Positions 22,821-32,286 of a stretch of DNA of 33,033 nt are shown piece after piece. The number at the start of each line of letters is the position of its first letter. Position 1 is the first letter of the stretch. This DNA comes from an uncultured Clostridiaceae bacterium (GTDB taxonomy: Bacteria > Bacillota > Clostridia > Clostridiales > Clostridiaceae), in assembly GCA_937976175.1 (NCBI GenBank), contig CALJTN010000266.1:1-33033 (forward strand), read 5' to 3'. The translations under genes were made by a program, and so were the position numbers. Under the pieces are notes generated by a model. That model had not been told where the DNA came from. It was given only the letters and a program-made list of their open reading frames with translations, and made no database searches.

Positions 22821-24929
22821 TTACTTATCTTTTTCCCATTTATCTAAAGGATACTCTATCCTCTCATGGTATATTCCTGAAAGTACTTTTAAAAAAGCCT
22901 TTCTTATCTTTTCTAAATCCTTTAAAGTTAAATCACAATTATCTAGTTGTCCCTCATTAAGCCTACCTTTTATTATGTTATTTACCATTTCCTCGATTTT
23001 TCCTTTAGTAGGGCTTTGAATTGATCTTACCGCAGCTTCCACTGCATCTGCTAGCATTATAATTGCAGCTTCCTTACTTTCAGGGTTTGGTCCTTGATAT
23101 CTAAAATCCTCTTCTTTAATTTCATCTGGGTTATCGCTAGAATTTTTCATAGTTACATAAAAATACTTAACTAAAGACGTTGCGTGATGTTGCCTAATAA
23201 CATCTTGAATCACCATAGGTATTTTAAATTCTTTTGCAAACTCTAACCCATCCTTCACATGAGAAATAATTATTAACGTACTTAGGTTAGGCGTTATTTT
23301 GTCGTGTGGATTATCATTTCCTAATTGGTTTTCTTTGAAAAAATAAGGTCTTTTTATCTTACCAATATCATGATAATATGAGGAAACCCTAGCAAGGACA
23401 GGATTAGCACCTACTACTTCTGCTGCAACCTCTGAAAGGTTAGCTACAAGCACAGAATGATGATAGGTTCCTGGCGCTTCTAAGAGCAGTCTTTTTAGTA
23501 GTGGATGATTTGGATTTGACAATTCTAAAAGTTTCACTGTAGTTACTATATCAAAAATACTTTCGAAAAATGGTAAAAATCCTATGGTAAGTACTCCAGA
23601 TATAATACTAGCAAGATAAACCATACCCGCCTTTTTAAACACATCAATTATACTATTACTTAGCAAAAATCCCGTGGATAAATACAGCACTAAGTTTATC
23701 ATTGCAATATATATAGAAGAATATAATATATCGTTCCTTTGTTGCATTTTTTTTAATAGCATAACAGCTACAATGGAATTAAGCACAGCTAGTATTGTAA
23801 TTTCAAGATTAAACCTAACTGCAACACTAATTAAAATACAGTTAAGGATGTTTAAGGCTATTGATACCTCATCATTAATTAAAATAGCCATAAGCATTGG
23901 TATGCAAGCCAGCGGTATTACAAATAAAGAAATTATACCTAGTATTCTAGCCAGTAATATAGCTATTATACTAAGAATATTAAGCATAATTAATTTTTTT
24001 GTATTATTGAATATCTCTAAATGATACTTATATAAATAAAACCATTGAAGTAGTACCACTAGACATACCAGCCCTGCTAAGCTTAAATATAAGGACCACT
24101 CAAAATTACTTGTATTGTTCAAGAGCCCTAATGATTCTAGCAATGACTTCTGCTCAAAGGTTATTGGTTCACCCTCTTTTACAATAATCTGATCTTTCTT
24201 AATCATAACAGGTTTAACACTTTTTCTTGCTTCTTCTATGGAGGATTCTGTTGTCGCTTTATCGTAAATAGAATTAGGACGAACTTCTTCATTTGCGATA
24301 GACATGCCTATTTCTCTTATATTCTTAGGAAAATTCGAGTTATTAAAAGCCGTAGCAATAATACCCTGTGCCATAGTAATTTCTTCAGGCTTATTTTCGT
24401 TTATTGTGGTTAGATCATAAAGAGTTGTCATAGTACTTTTAATGAATTTTTCTAATTCATCAATTTCTTTAGGTTCTAAATTCACTAAAATTTGATACTT
24501 TTCGTAAGTAAAGTCTTTAATAGGATTTTCGTCTTTAAGTAAAGTTATTTTTTCTTTTTCTGATAGTAGTTTTGCAGGGGACTCATCATTATTATTTGTA
24601 GACGATTTACTAGTATCACTATTATTTAATTGGCGCAGTGCTGAGAATAATCTCCCCATATTTTCTTTAACATCATCGTTTACTGGGATTTTAATTGTCT
24701 TTCTTCCTACAATTTCTACTGCCTTAGTTCTATTGCTTTCTGTAGCTACTTCATTTTCAACTTCTCTAGGAGCTTTTATATCTACTTTTGCAATATCACC
24801 AACACTTAGCGTATACTTTTTCGGAACCAAGGCTGTTACTAAAATTGAATACATAGCCACTGTGGTAATTATAAAAATTAAATATGGCTTTACCTTATTA
24901 AGATTTATAAATTCTCTAATGTTTCTCAT
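22821..24929 (-). CDS. pgpH: 7TMR-HD phosphodiesterase, c-di-AMP hydrolase PgpH/YqfF
   Basis: HD-domain phosphodiesterase expected to hydrolyse the second messenger c-di-AMP, with effects on osmotic and cell-wall balance. The 702-residue protein has one N-terminal membrane helix (about 14-34), an extracellular 7TMR-HDED domain (to about 275), seven membrane helices (about 280-460) and a cytoplasmic HD domain. In the HD domain [15 protein letters not shown] and [12 protein letters not shown] supply metal ligands, with a further His-rich [18 protein letters not shown] precedes the ATG. In most Firmicutes phoH stands directly before it; here only 50 nt separate it from yqfD. Confidence 0.94.
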   Translation of the reverse strand: MRNIREFINLNKVKPYLIFIITTVAMYSILVTALVPKKYTLSVGDIAKVDIKAPREVENEVATESNRTKAVEIVGRKTIKIPVNDDVKENMGRLFSALRQLNNSDTSKSSTNNNDESPAKLLSEKEKITLLKDENPIKDFTYEKYQILVNLEPKEIDELEKFIKSTMTTLYDLTTINENKPEEITMAQGIIATAFNNSNFPKNIREIGMSIANEEVRPNSIYDKATTESSIEEARKSVKPVMIKKDQIIVKEGEPITFEQKSLLESLGLLNNTSNFEWSLYLSLAGLVCLVVLLQWFYLYKYHLEIFNNTKKLIMLNILSIIAILLARILGIISLFVIPLACIPMLMAILINDEVSIALNILNCILISVAVRFNLEITILAVLNSIVAVMLLKKMQQRNDILYSSIYIAMINLVLYLSTGFLLSNSIIDVFKKAGMVYLASIISGVLTIGFLPFFESIFDIVTTVKLLELSNPNHPLLKRLLLEAPGTYHHSVLVANLSEVAAEVVGANPVLARVSSYYHDIGKIKRPYFFKENQLGNDNPHDKITPNLSTLIIISHVKDGLEFAKEFKIPMVIQDVIRQHHATSLVKYFYVTMKNSSDNPDEIKEEDFRYQGPNPESKEAAIIMLADAVEAAVRSIQSPTKGKIEEMVNNIIKGRLNEGQLDNCDLTLKDLEKIRKAFLKVLSGIYHERIEYPLDKWEKDK

Positions 24930-24979
24930 ATGTCATCCCCACCTTCTTTTCTCCAGTAAACTAAAAAATATATTAATTT

Positions 24980-26101
24980 TTATTCTTCTTCAAAAGCAAT
25001 ATTTTCTTCAGCAACAACTAGTACTTTTATTATATATTTATCTTTTTCCTTTTTTACATCTTGAATTTTGTCCACAATCTTTACATTTCTGTCTAAATTT
25101 TTTAACATATTAGAATATATTTCTTCGGTTATCTTAACCTCATTCACGGGTATGTTCTTTTCCTCAACCTCGTAGTAGCTTTCTTTGTTTATAAACCTAT
25201 TATTATCTTCTATTTTATCATAATTATTATATGGAATTAAGCTATTTTTTAGATAAATTCTTTTATTCCTAAATTTAATGTATAAATTGCTAATATTCTT
25301 TCCAGTTTTAACCCTTAATATATTGTATAAGGGCACTTCTTTAATCTCCTCGTAAAAAGTTTTTGCTATAACCTCACCCTTGGCATGTACAGGATAAACA
25401 CTTCCCTCTTTACCTTGTTCTCCCTTAACTAATAAATCTCCTTTTTGTATCATATCTCCTTTTTTTACAATAGCGGTACCTTCCGTAGTAAATACTCTAA
25501 CCACTATTCCATCTTTATTAGCAACCAAATTAGATGGTGTTTGGTTGCTAATTATAATAGGTGGCGATTGTCTTTCTATTATGCTAACTTTTAACTTAAC
25601 ACCTTCTATCCTAGCCTTTACCCACATTATTTCATCATTACTTCTTGTTATTCTATTTTCAATGTCGTAAACATCTATATTTTTCTTTCTGAGTCCAGGT
25701 TTTACTCCAAATCCGTTAATTTGTTGTCGCAGTTCATAAGGACTTATATAATTTTCCGTATTAATTTCTATATTCCACACAAATGAAGATAAATAATATA
25801 TTCCGCCTCCAAACAAAACCACTCCCATCAAAAGCGCAAATCTACTTCTCACTTTCATTAAAAAAAAGGAGAATCCTTTTCTTCCTATAATTTTATATCT
25901 TGTATCTGTCCGTTTTGCTACTTTGCCAATTTCATCATAATCGCTTAGCTTCACTTCTAATATTACAGTTGTTATGTTGATTTTTTTTATATTTTTAACT
26001 ACAACTCCATTTTTCCATAGCAAGTTTATAAATTTTTCTGGTATAAGTGATTGGATCTCCATTGTAATTGTGCCTTTTTTGTACTTTTTAAAATTATTCA
26101 T
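24980..26101 (-). CDS. yqfD: Sporulation protein YqfD
   Basis: Conserved in endospore formers and controlled by sigma-E in Bacillus; its molecular role is not known. The 373-residue protein has an N-terminal cytoplasmic part (about 1-75), one membrane helix (RFALLMGVVLFGGGIYYLS) and a large extracytoplasmic portion. That portion includes EIKVSI-type beta structure and a barrel-sandwich segment (VVRVFTTEGTAIVKKGDMIQKGDLLV). The track starts upstream at 26134. I use ATG 26101, which overlaps the yqfC stop by 8 nt and begins MNNFKKYKKG, as in relatives. Coupled to yqfC; phoH does not follow as it usually does. Confidence 0.9.
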   Translation of the reverse strand: MNNFKKYKKGTITMEIQSLIPEKFINLLWKNGVVVKNIKKINITTVILEVKLSDYDEIGKVAKRTDTRYKIIGRKGFSFFLMKVRSRFALLMGVVLFGGGIYYLSSFVWNIEINTENYISPYELRQQINGFGVKPGLRKKNIDVYDIENRITRSNDEIMWVKARIEGVKLKVSIIERQSPPIIISNQTPSNLVANKDGIVVRVFTTEGTAIVKKGDMIQKGDLLVKGEQGKEGSVYPVHAKGEVIAKTFYEEIKEVPLYNILRVKTGKNISNLYIKFRNKRIYLKNSLIPYNNYDKIEDNNRFINKESYYEVEEKNIPVNEVKITEEIYSNMLKNLDRNVKIVDKIQDVKKEKDKYIIKVLVVAEENIAFEEE

Positions 26102-26378
26102 GACTCTCATAGACAATAGACTTAAAGTTTCCACTTAGAGTTATTGTATTTCCCCCTATAAATAATATTTTAAAATTTTTACCATATACTGAAATTGGGC
26201 CTACATTTGAATTTATTTTTATTTGCTCTTCTTCAAAAATTACTACACCCTTATGGTTTTCTATATTTATTTCATTATTAGCCAAAATAGTTATTTTAGG
26301 TAAATCCAACACTATATCTCTTGGTAGTTCTAATTTATTAGCTATAGTTTCTTTTGTTCTATAAAATTTACTTTCCAT
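26094..26378 (-). CDS. yqfC: Sporulation protein YqfC
   Basis: Small protein of the YqfC/YabP family found in spore formers; function unknown. The 94-residue sequence begins with a basic amphipathic stretch and continues as a compact beta-rich domain (ELPRDIVLDLPKITILANNEINIENHKG), a family pattern. AGGTGG precedes the ATG by about 5 nt. The stop overlaps the yqfD start, so the pair is cotranscribed. The upstream region has a T-rich sequence with CATAAATT that only loosely resembles a sigma-E -10 element. Confidence 0.88.
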   Translation of the reverse strand: MESKFYRTKETIANKLELPRDIVLDLPKITILANNEINIENHKGVVIFEEEQIKINSNVGPISVYGKNFKILFIGGNTITLSGNFKSIVYESHE

Positions 26379-26466
26379 ATACCCACCTCATAAATTACTT
26401 CATATTAAATTTATGAAAAAAACACATAAGAAATTACAACTTTTAGGTTTTATAATTTATTACAAT

Positions 26467-26498
26467 AAAAAAAAGACCCAGCGAAAGCTGAGTCTTTT
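26467..26498 (-). terminator. Terminator after the yqeY pseudogene
   Basis: On the minus strand AAGACTCAGC and GCTGGGTCTT pair around TTTC, and eight T residues follow. It ends the rpsU(-yqeY remnant) transcript and separates it from yqfC. Confidence 0.88.
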
Positions 26499-26941
26499 AT
26501 TTATTCAAATATTTTTTTACTATTTGACTAACAATCTTACCATGTCTTCACTCCGTAATTTTACGCAATAAGACAAATATAACTTTTTCCATGTGTTTCA
26601 TGCTATTAGCTCCCAATACTACCACTGTCTCTCTGACTAACTCTGAAATTTCTGATTCAGTTAACTGCTGAGGAAGGTGTTTTAACAAGATTTCAATTTA
26701 TGCTTTTGCTTATCAATTAAATCTTGTCTCTTTCCATTTTCAAACTCTTGCATGGCGTCACGCCTCTGCTTAACTTCCTTAGCTAAAACTTCGATAACCT
26801 GATTGTCATCAAGTTTGAGCCGTCAGTTTTTTCCATTTGTAACACAGCAGCTTTGGCCATACTCATTGTTCTTGACCTAAATTTATCCTTGCTCTTTACG
26901 GCACTTTTACAGTCTTCTTACAATCTTTCTTTAAGGGACAC
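26497..26941 (-). pseudogene. yqeY: Degraded GatB/YqeY-domain gene
   Basis: Between rpsU and yqfC the minus strand encodes, in pieces, a recognisable YqeY protein of about 147 codons. The segments read in order: SLKERL, stop, EDCKSAVKSKDKFRSRTMSMAKAAV; after a frameshift LDDNQVIEVLAKEVKQRRDAM; after another frameshift EILLKHLPQQLTESEISELV; then a TGA, and finally GKIVSQIVKKYLN before a stop. There are at least three in-frame stops and two frameshifts, and the first codon is GTG, not ATG. An AAAGG site and terminator survive. YqeY normally follows rpsU in clostridia. The number of lesions argues against simple sequencing error. Confidence 0.9.
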
Positions 26942-26964
26942 AACCAGTACCTTTTTCAAAAATT

Positions 26965-27141
26965 CTATTTGAATTTTCTCTTTCTTGCAGCTTCTGATTT
27001 TAATTTCTTCTTAACGCTTGGCTTTTCATAGTGCTCTCTTTTTCTTACTTCTGAAAGCACTCCAGCTCTTGCACATTTTTTCTTAAACCTTCTTAAAGCA
27101 TTCTCAAGTGTCTCGTTTTCTCCAACTTTAATTTCTGACAT
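26965..27141 (-). CDS. rpsU: 30S ribosomal protein S21
   Basis: A 58-residue basic protein, too short for the track. The translation begins [19 protein letters not shown] and continues with [22 protein letters not shown], ending in a lysine/arginine-rich tail (RKRKFK), the standard S21 sequence. S21 binds the 30S platform near the 16S rRNA 3' end and is involved in initiation. GGGAGGG lies 6 nt before the ATG. A strong promoter precedes it, leaving a leader of about 70 nt. The degraded yqeY follows within 24 nt. Confidence 0.97.
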   Translation of the reverse strand: MSEIKVGENETLENALRRFKKKCARAGVLSEVRKREHYEKPSVKKKLKSEAARKRKFK

Positions 27142-27218
27142 TATTATCCCTCCCTCCGCTAGCTCAATTCAATTTAAATTAAAAGCAGCCAATGCGGGGC
27201 CTAAATAGCACATTTTTT

Positions 27219-27248
27219 ATTATACAATACAATTTTACAGAATGTCAA
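27219..27248 (-). promoter_or_regulatory. rpsU promoter
   Basis: Exact consensus TTGACA and TATAAT on the minus strand with an 18-nt spacer, about 78 nt before the rpsU ATG. The strongest-looking promoter of the window, as expected for a ribosomal protein gene. Confidence 0.88.
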
Positions 27249-27332
27249 GATTTTCATTGTTGTTTTATTATATATAATGTATTTACATATAATAATTTAT
27301 TGAAAATTCAACATTTGAAACCTAGTTGTATG

Positions 27333-27683
27333 CTAGCCAGGTGGCCACTGAAGCCTCCTCCCCCCTAGTAAATGAAAATGTATATGTTGAACTGTTTGGC
27401 CGCCTTGTTCTCCACAATTAGTAACCACTCTATATCCACTGTCAGCCACATCTAATGTTTTTGCAATTTCCTTTGCAACTATAAATATATGACCTATTAT
27501 TTCCCCTTGCTCTTGCTTTAAGCTATTTAAATCATCAATATGTTCTCTCGGGACAATTACGATGTGTAGGGGTGCTTGAGGATTTATATCTTTAAATCCT
27601 ATAACTTTATCATCTTCGTAAACTATTTCACAAGGAATTTGCTTTTTTATTATTTTACAAAAAATACAATCTTCTTTTTCCAC
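27333..27683 (-). CDS. HIT-family nucleotide-binding hydrolase (HINT type)
   Basis: Histidine triad protein of 116 residues, a small nucleotide phosphoramidase-type enzyme of unknown physiological substrate. The N-terminal CIFCK motif and the triad QHIHFHLLGG (His100, 102, 104) are intact, and the C-terminal QWPPG is typical of the HINT branch. The start is GTG, with AGGAGG 7 nt upstream. An overlapping ATG is in another frame. It lies about 100 nt after mtaB and before rpsU, on the same strand. Confidence 0.95.
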   Translation of the reverse strand: MEKEDCIFCKIIKKQIPCEIVYEDDKVIGFKDINPQAPLHIVIVPREHIDDLNSLKQEQGEIIGHIFIVAKEIAKTLDVADSGYRVVTNCGEQGGQTVQHIHFHLLGGRRLQWPPG

Positions 27684-27780
27684 ATGATCACCTCCTACCT
27701 TTATTATATTAATATACTATTCAACGTAAAATTTTATTCTCCTGCTACTCATATTTATGATTTTTTAAATTACTATAATC

Positions 27781-29079
27781 TTATATTTCTCCAATTATAT
27801 GATCATACTCACATTCTATAAGCTTGGTAATATGGAATTCCCCCTCTACATTCTCAGAGGACTTTCCAATAACCTTTATATAATTGTCAGTGTAGCCTTC
27901 AAATTCATTCCCATTATTTTTGCATCTTTGTTCATAAAGTACATTCATAGATTTGCCAATAAACCTATTCATATATTTTTTTTCTAGAACATTGTTAAGT
28001 GTAATAAGAGTATGGCTTCTATGCTCTTTTATATTTCCATGTATCTGCTCTTTTATTTCAGCAGCTTTAGTTCCTTTTCTTGGACTATACTTAAACACAT
28101 GCATTTTGGATAATTCTATCTCCTTTAAAAAGGTATAAGTTTCATTGAATTCTTCCTCTGTTTCTCCTGGAAATCCTACAATTATATCCGTAGTAATAGA
28201 TACGTCTTCAATATTGCGTCTTAGGTTTTCTACTACTGTTTTATAATCCCGCGTTGTATAGCGCCTATTCATTCTTTTAAGAGTTTCATCACAGCCACTT
28301 TGAAGGGAAAGGTGAAAATGAGGACATAGCTTCTTAAAGGACACTATCTTCTCAATAACACCCTCAGTAAAGAAGGTTGGATCTATTGATCCTATTCTTA
28401 CCCTTTCAATACCAGGAACTTTATCCACTTCCTCTAAAATTCGAACTAAATTCCAGTTGTCTTCTAAATCTAATCCAAAAGATGCTATATGTATACCTGA
28501 TAAAAGAATCTCTTTAAACCCACTTGCAGCGAGTTCCTGAACTTCTGATATGATTTTTTCCGGTGCTTTACTACACACTGCACCTCTTGCGTAAGGTATT
28601 AAACAATAAGAACAAAATCTATTGCACCCATCTTGAATTTTTAAAAAGGCCCTAGTTCTATCTTTATACTCTTTAATATTTAGCTCCTCAAATACATTGT
28701 TCTTTAGCACATCGCTAACTTCTATAACTTGTTTCTTTTCTTCCCTAGCTCTATTCACCCAATAAACTATATCTCCTTTATTTCGACTACCTAGAACTAC
28801 ATCAACACCTTCAATGCTAGCTACTTCATCAGCAGCTATCTGTGCATAACATCCTACCACTGCAATGACAGCACATTCATTCTTGCGTCGTGCGCGACCT
28901 ATCATTTGTCTTGACTTTTTATCACCCATATTGGTAACAGTACAAGTATTAATTACGTATACATCTGAAAATTCATCAAACTCAGATACCTCATATCCCT
29001 CTCTAATGAATTTCTCTACCATTGCTTCTGACTCGTATTGATTGACTCTACACCCTAAGGTGGCGAAAGCAACTTTCAT
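27781..29079 (-). CDS. mtaB: tRNA ms2t6A37 methylthiotransferase MtaB
   Basis: Radical-SAM enzyme that adds a methylthio group to t6A37 in tRNA (YqeV). The 432-residue protein has an N-terminal UPF0004 domain with three cluster Cys (LGCRVNQYESEA, INTCTVTN, VVGCYAQ), the radical-SAM motif CNRFCSYC near residue 150, and a C-terminal TRAM domain. FPGETEEEF and KYSPRKGTKAAE are family hallmarks. The ATG overlaps the rsmE stop as TAATG, so the two are translationally coupled. Confidence 0.96.
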   Translation of the reverse strand: MKVAFATLGCRVNQYESEAMVEKFIREGYEVSEFDEFSDVYVINTCTVTNMGDKKSRQMIGRARRKNECAVIAVVGCYAQIAADEVASIEGVDVVLGSRNKGDIVYWVNRAREEKKQVIEVSDVLKNNVFEELNIKEYKDRTRAFLKIQDGCNRFCSYCLIPYARGAVCSKAPEKIISEVQELAASGFKEILLSGIHIASFGLDLEDNWNLVRILEEVDKVPGIERVRIGSIDPTFFTEGVIEKIVSFKKLCPHFHLSLQSGCDETLKRMNRRYTTRDYKTVVENLRRNIEDVSITTDIIVGFPGETEEEFNETYTFLKEIELSKMHVFKYSPRKGTKAAEIKEQIHGNIKEHRSHTLITLNNVLEKKYMNRFIGKSMNVLYEQRCKNNGNEFEGYTDNYIKVIGKSSENVEGEFHITKLIECEYDHIIGEI

Positions 29080-29831
29080 TACACAATTCCTCCCAAATCT
29101 CCTAGTTCATACATTATCAAACCTAAACATGTAAACCCTGCAGTTTCAGTTCTAAGTATTCTCGGCCCCAAGGTAACGATACTAGCTCCTATTTCCTTCA
29201 GCTTCAATATTTCACTTTCTTCAAATCCACCCTCTGGTCCTATGACAATAGCAACTTTATTAATATGTTTTATTTCTACACTTTGTACTAACTTTTTTAT
29301 ACCGTAACCTTCTTCATTCTCATAGGGAACCACCACTAAATCCATAGGCTTTAACTCTTCTAAAAGCTCTGCAAACTCTATAGGAATATTAATTTCTGGT
29401 ACCAAACTTCGCTTGCTTTGCTTAGAAGCTTCAAGTGCTATCCTATTCCATCTATCTACCTTCTTAAACTCTTTAAGTTCAGTTTTAACTACTACCCGCT
29501 CTGTAATTATAGGCGTTATTGCTCTAACCCCCAGTTCCGTATTCTTTTGAACTATTAAGTCCATCTTGGTTGATTTAGGCATACCTTGAAATAAGTATAC
29601 TTCAATAGGACTTTCATTATTTATAGAACTTTCCTCTAATAGATTTATAGTTACTACTTTTTTATCTATTAAAGTTATTTCCCCCACATACTCTTTACCT
29701 TCGCAATTGTTGACACTGACCTTATCACCAACTTGAAGCCTTAGTACCTTATATATATGCTTTACATCTTCACCATCAATAATGGCATTATTGTCTGCAA
29801 TGTTATTCTTTGGCACAAAAAATTTATGCAT
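29079..29831 (-). CDS. rsmE: 16S rRNA (uracil-1498-N3)-methyltransferase
   Basis: SPOUT-family enzyme that makes m3U1498 in 16S rRNA. The 250-residue length is usual. An N-terminal PUA-like part (HKFFVPKNN, LQVGDKVSV) precedes the knotted C-terminal domain with VIGPEGGFEESE and LGPRILRTETA, the SAM-binding knot. The track start (TTG 29849) is replaced by ATG 29831, 8 nt after GAGGAG. It lies between prmA and mtaB, all three modifying translation components, and the last base of its stop codon is the first base of the mtaB start. Confidence 0.95.
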   Translation of the reverse strand: MHKFFVPKNNIADNNAIIDGEDVKHIYKVLRLQVGDKVSVNNCEGKEYVGEITLIDKKVVTINLLEESSINNESPIEVYLFQGMPKSTKMDLIVQKNTELGVRAITPIITERVVVKTELKEFKKVDRWNRIALEASKQSKRSLVPEINIPIEFAELLEELKPMDLVVVPYENEEGYGIKKLVQSVEIKHINKVAIVIGPEGGFEESEILKLKEIGASIVTLGPRILRTETAGFTCLGLIMYELGDLGGIV

Positions 29832-29864
29832 TATTTGTTCTCTCCTCAACTTATATGTTTTTTA

Positions 29865-30800
29865 TTATAGCTTTGCAACTATACAAACCCATTCTCCATC
29901 TATATTTATCTCTTCGATTTTAAAACCACACTGAGTTAATTTATTTAATACCTCATCTTTTTTATTTAAAATTATTCCTGAAGATATAAAATACCCACCT
30001 TTGACTATGAACTCCTTAACCTGCTCCGTCAAAAATATAATTATGTCCGCCATTATATTAGCTATAACTATATCTGCTCTTCCTTTGACAACTTCCATTA
30101 AGTCTCCGTATAGTATCTCTATGTTATTTAAATCATTGTAACTGACATTTTGTTTTGCAGACTCTACTGCTACTGGATCCAAATCAACTCCTATAGTTTT
30201 CTTAGCTCCAAGTTTAGCCGCAGTAATGGATAATATGCCTGACCCTGTTCCTATATCAAAAACTGTGGAATCTTCTCTTACATGTCTTTCTAGAGCCTTT
30301 ATACACATTCTAGTAGTCTCATGAGTACCAGTACCAAAAGCCATGCCTGGATCTAGTTCTACTATTATTTCGCCAGGGTTTTTGTTATATTCTTCCCATA
30401 TAGGCTTTATAACTATCTTTTCTCCTACCTTTATTGGCTTATAATACTTTTTCCAGTTATTTTCCCAGTCTTCTTCATTTACCTTAGTTGCAGTAACAGA
30501 TCCTAACCCCTTATCTAGCCCAAAAGACGGCAAATTATTAACCCCAGTTTTAACTTCTTCTAAATAAACCGAAAATTTCTCATCTTCCTTATAGTATCCC
30601 TTAACTACGACCTCATTATTTATATCTATAATAGTTTCATCAAAATAATCCCAATCTGTAGTATGATCTCGTCTAAAAATTAAATCTGAGGGATCTAAAA
30701 TAGATACCCCTTTTACCCCAGTATTGTATAGTATGCCTGACACAGCCTCAACTGCCTCACTGCTGGTTATTATAGTTACTTCAATCCAATCTTTGTTCAT
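29865..30800 (-). CDS. prmA: Ribosomal protein L11 methyltransferase
   Basis: Trimethylates ribosomal protein L11. The 311-residue protein has an N-terminal L11-recognition domain ([20 protein letters not shown]) and a Rossmann SAM domain with [28 protein letters not shown] and [16 protein letters not shown] is 6 nt before the ATG. It follows dnaJ on the same strand, but a terminator lies between, so it probably heads a separate prmA-rsmE-mtaB unit. Confidence 0.96.
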   Translation of the reverse strand: MNKDWIEVTIITSSEAVEAVSGILYNTGVKGVSILDPSDLIFRRDHTTDWDYFDETIIDINNEVVVKGYYKEDEKFSVYLEEVKTGVNNLPSFGLDKGLGSVTATKVNEEDWENNWKKYYKPIKVGEKIVIKPIWEEYNKNPGEIIVELDPGMAFGTGTHETTRMCIKALERHVREDSTVFDIGTGSGILSITAAKLGAKKTIGVDLDPVAVESAKQNVSYNDLNNIEILYGDLMEVVKGRADIVIANIMADIIIFLTEQVKEFIVKGGYFISSGIILNKKDEVLNKLTQCGFKIEEINIDGEWVCIVAKL

Positions 30801-30962
30801 TATTATCCTCCTTGTTCATCTCTTCAGGTAGATACCACTTATCTACTCTATTGCTTTATAAGTCTTATATGCTAAAACCCAGTATAAAAAAGCATAAAAT
30901 TTGTCTACACAAGTGTATCATTCTTAATAATTTAACACAATATGATTAATTCACAAAATAAT

Positions 30963-30997
30963 AAAAAAACTCCGTTTTAATAAAACGAAGTTTTTTT
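30963..30997 (-). terminator. dnaJ terminator
   Basis: A long stem of AAAAAAACTCCGTTTTA and TAAAACGAAGTTTTTTT around a single-base centre, with a T-run as its last arm on the minus strand. It starts 2 nt after the dnaJ stop codon. Confidence 0.88.
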
Positions 30998-30998
30998 A

Positions 30999-32120
30999 TT
31001 ATTTACCGAATATTTTATCTACAAAAGATTTTTTACCTTCTTCTGACCCCTCTACGCTCTCACCACTAGCTTCCATGAAAAGTTTCAAAGCTTCTCTTTG
31101 CTTATCATTTAGGGATTTTGGAACATCCACAATAACCTTTACGTACTGATCTCCTCTTCCATGTCCATTTACTCTAGGTATACCCTTACCTTTAAGTCTA
31201 AACACAGTTCCAGGCTGGGTTCCTGCTGGAACTTTATATTTTACATCTCCATCCACCGTTGGCACTTTAATCTCAGTACCCAGGGATGCATATCCAAAAC
31301 TTATATGTGATTCTATATGAATATCATTTCCATTCCTTTTAAAAATCTTATGAGGCGCTACTCTGATATTTATATACAAGTCTCCAGGCGGGCCACCCTT
31401 TTCACCCAGTTCACCTTGTCCTCTTAGAGGCATAACATTTCCAGTATCAACTCCGCCTGGAACATTAATTTTAATTTTTCTATTCTTTCTCTCTTTTCCA
31501 GATCCGTGGCAAGTTTTACATGGATCAGAAATTATTTGACCTTTGCCTCCACACTTATCACAAGTGCTCATGCTAGCAAAGCTTCCAAAGGCAGTATTTC
31601 TCTGAACTTTTATCTGCCCATTTCCACCACACTTATCACAGGTTTTTGGTGAAGTACCAGTCTTTGCACCACTACCACCGCAATCCTCACATTTCTCACT
31701 TCTTGTACTGGATATCTCTTTTTCTACCCCAAAAACAGCCTCTTCAAAGCTTAAACTTAGATTATACTCTAAATCCGCACCTTTTCTTGGTCCATTCTGA
31801 TTTCTTGAAGAAAATCCTCCTCCAAATATATCACCAAATATATCTCCAAAACCACCAAAGCCTGAAAAGTCAAATCCACTATCAAAGCCTGCTCCACTAG
31901 GATCAGCTGTACCAAATTGATCATATCTTGATCTCTTTTCTGAATCAGATAAAACCTGGTATGCCTCATTCATTTCTTTGAATTTCTCTTCTGCTTCTTT
32001 ATTATCTGGATTTCTATCTGGGTGATATTTTAATGCAGCCTTTTTAAAGGCCCTCTTAATTTCTTCTTCACTGGCATCTTTTTCTATGCCAAGAGTTTCA
32101 TAATAATCTTTTTTTGCCAT
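30999..32120 (-). CDS. dnaJ: Chaperone protein DnaJ
   Basis: Hsp40 co-chaperone that stimulates DnaK ATPase and delivers clients. The 373-residue protein has the J domain with the HPD motif (YHPDRNPDN), a Gly/Phe-rich linker ([15 protein letters not shown]), four zinc repeats ([32 protein letters not shown]) and the C-terminal substrate domain. The track start is a GTG inside the ribosome site; ATG 32120 ([11 protein letters not shown]) is the family start, 11 nt after AGGTGG. Its own promoter lies between dnaK and dnaJ. Confidence 0.97.
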   Translation of the reverse strand: MAKKDYYETLGIEKDASEEEIKRAFKKAALKYHPDRNPDNKEAEEKFKEMNEAYQVLSDSEKRSRYDQFGTADPSGAGFDSGFDFSGFGGFGDIFGDIFGGGFSSRNQNGPRKGADLEYNLSLSFEEAVFGVEKEISSTRSEKCEDCGGSGAKTGTSPKTCDKCGGNGQIKVQRNTAFGSFASMSTCDKCGGKGQIISDPCKTCHGSGKERKNRKIKINVPGGVDTGNVMPLRGQGELGEKGGPPGDLYINIRVAPHKIFKRNGNDIHIESHISFGYASLGTEIKVPTVDGDVKYKVPAGTQPGTVFRLKGKGIPRVNGHGRGDQYVKVIVDVPKSLNDKQREALKLFMEASGESVEGSEEGKKSFVDKIFGK

Positions 32121-32156
32121 GCTGTTTTTCACCACCTAAAATATATATGCTTCTAT

Positions 32157-32185
32157 AATATAAACTAATCCACAAAATAATTCAA
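32157..32185 (-). promoter_or_regulatory. Promoter between dnaK and dnaJ
   Basis: TTGAAT and TATATT on the minus strand with a 17-nt spacer, about 37 nt before the dnaJ start. It suggests dnaJ can be made independently of the upstream heat-shock transcript. Confidence 0.6.
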
Positions 32186-32241
32186 CCCATACTATTATAT
32201 AGTTTTTTACTGTTTATTGATAATAATACTTTACTTAAAGT

Positions 32242-32267
32242 AAGGGAAGGGTAATTACCCATCCCTT
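32242..32267 (-). terminator. Palindromic hairpin after dnaK
   Basis: AAGGGATGGGTAA and TTACCCTTCCCTT form a 12-13 bp stem with one mismatch. It lies 20 nt after the dnaK stop. The T-run that should follow is missing (ACTTTAAG), so it may be a leaky terminator or a processing/stability hairpin between dnaK and dnaJ. Confidence 0.55.
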
Positions 32268-32286
32268 AGCATAATGATTTTATTAA

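Noticed and set aside
22628-23019. Plus-strand ORFs of 110 and 78 aa
   Set aside because: Antisense to ybeY and the end of pgpH, without ribosome sites.
26400-26440. CATAAATT upstream of yqfC as a sigma-E -10
   Set aside because: Only 6 of 8 positions fit and the -35 region is poor, so it is not listed as a promoter.
27142-27212. Structured rpsU leader (GGCCCCGCATTGGCTGC) as a riboswitch or autoregulatory RNA
   Set aside because: Only weak, short pairing can be drawn by eye and it matches no RNA class I know.
27576-28138. Plus-strand ORFs around the HIT and mtaB genes
   Set aside because: Antisense shadows; each overlaps a well-supported gene.
30801-30962. TAGACA/TATACT as the prmA promoter
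   Set aside because: The spacer is only 15 nt; a promoter is expected here but this one is not convincing.
31646-31969. Overlapping ORFs of 84 and 66 aa in dnaJ
   Set aside because: Shadows of the Gly/Phe-rich and zinc-repeat coding region of dnaJ.
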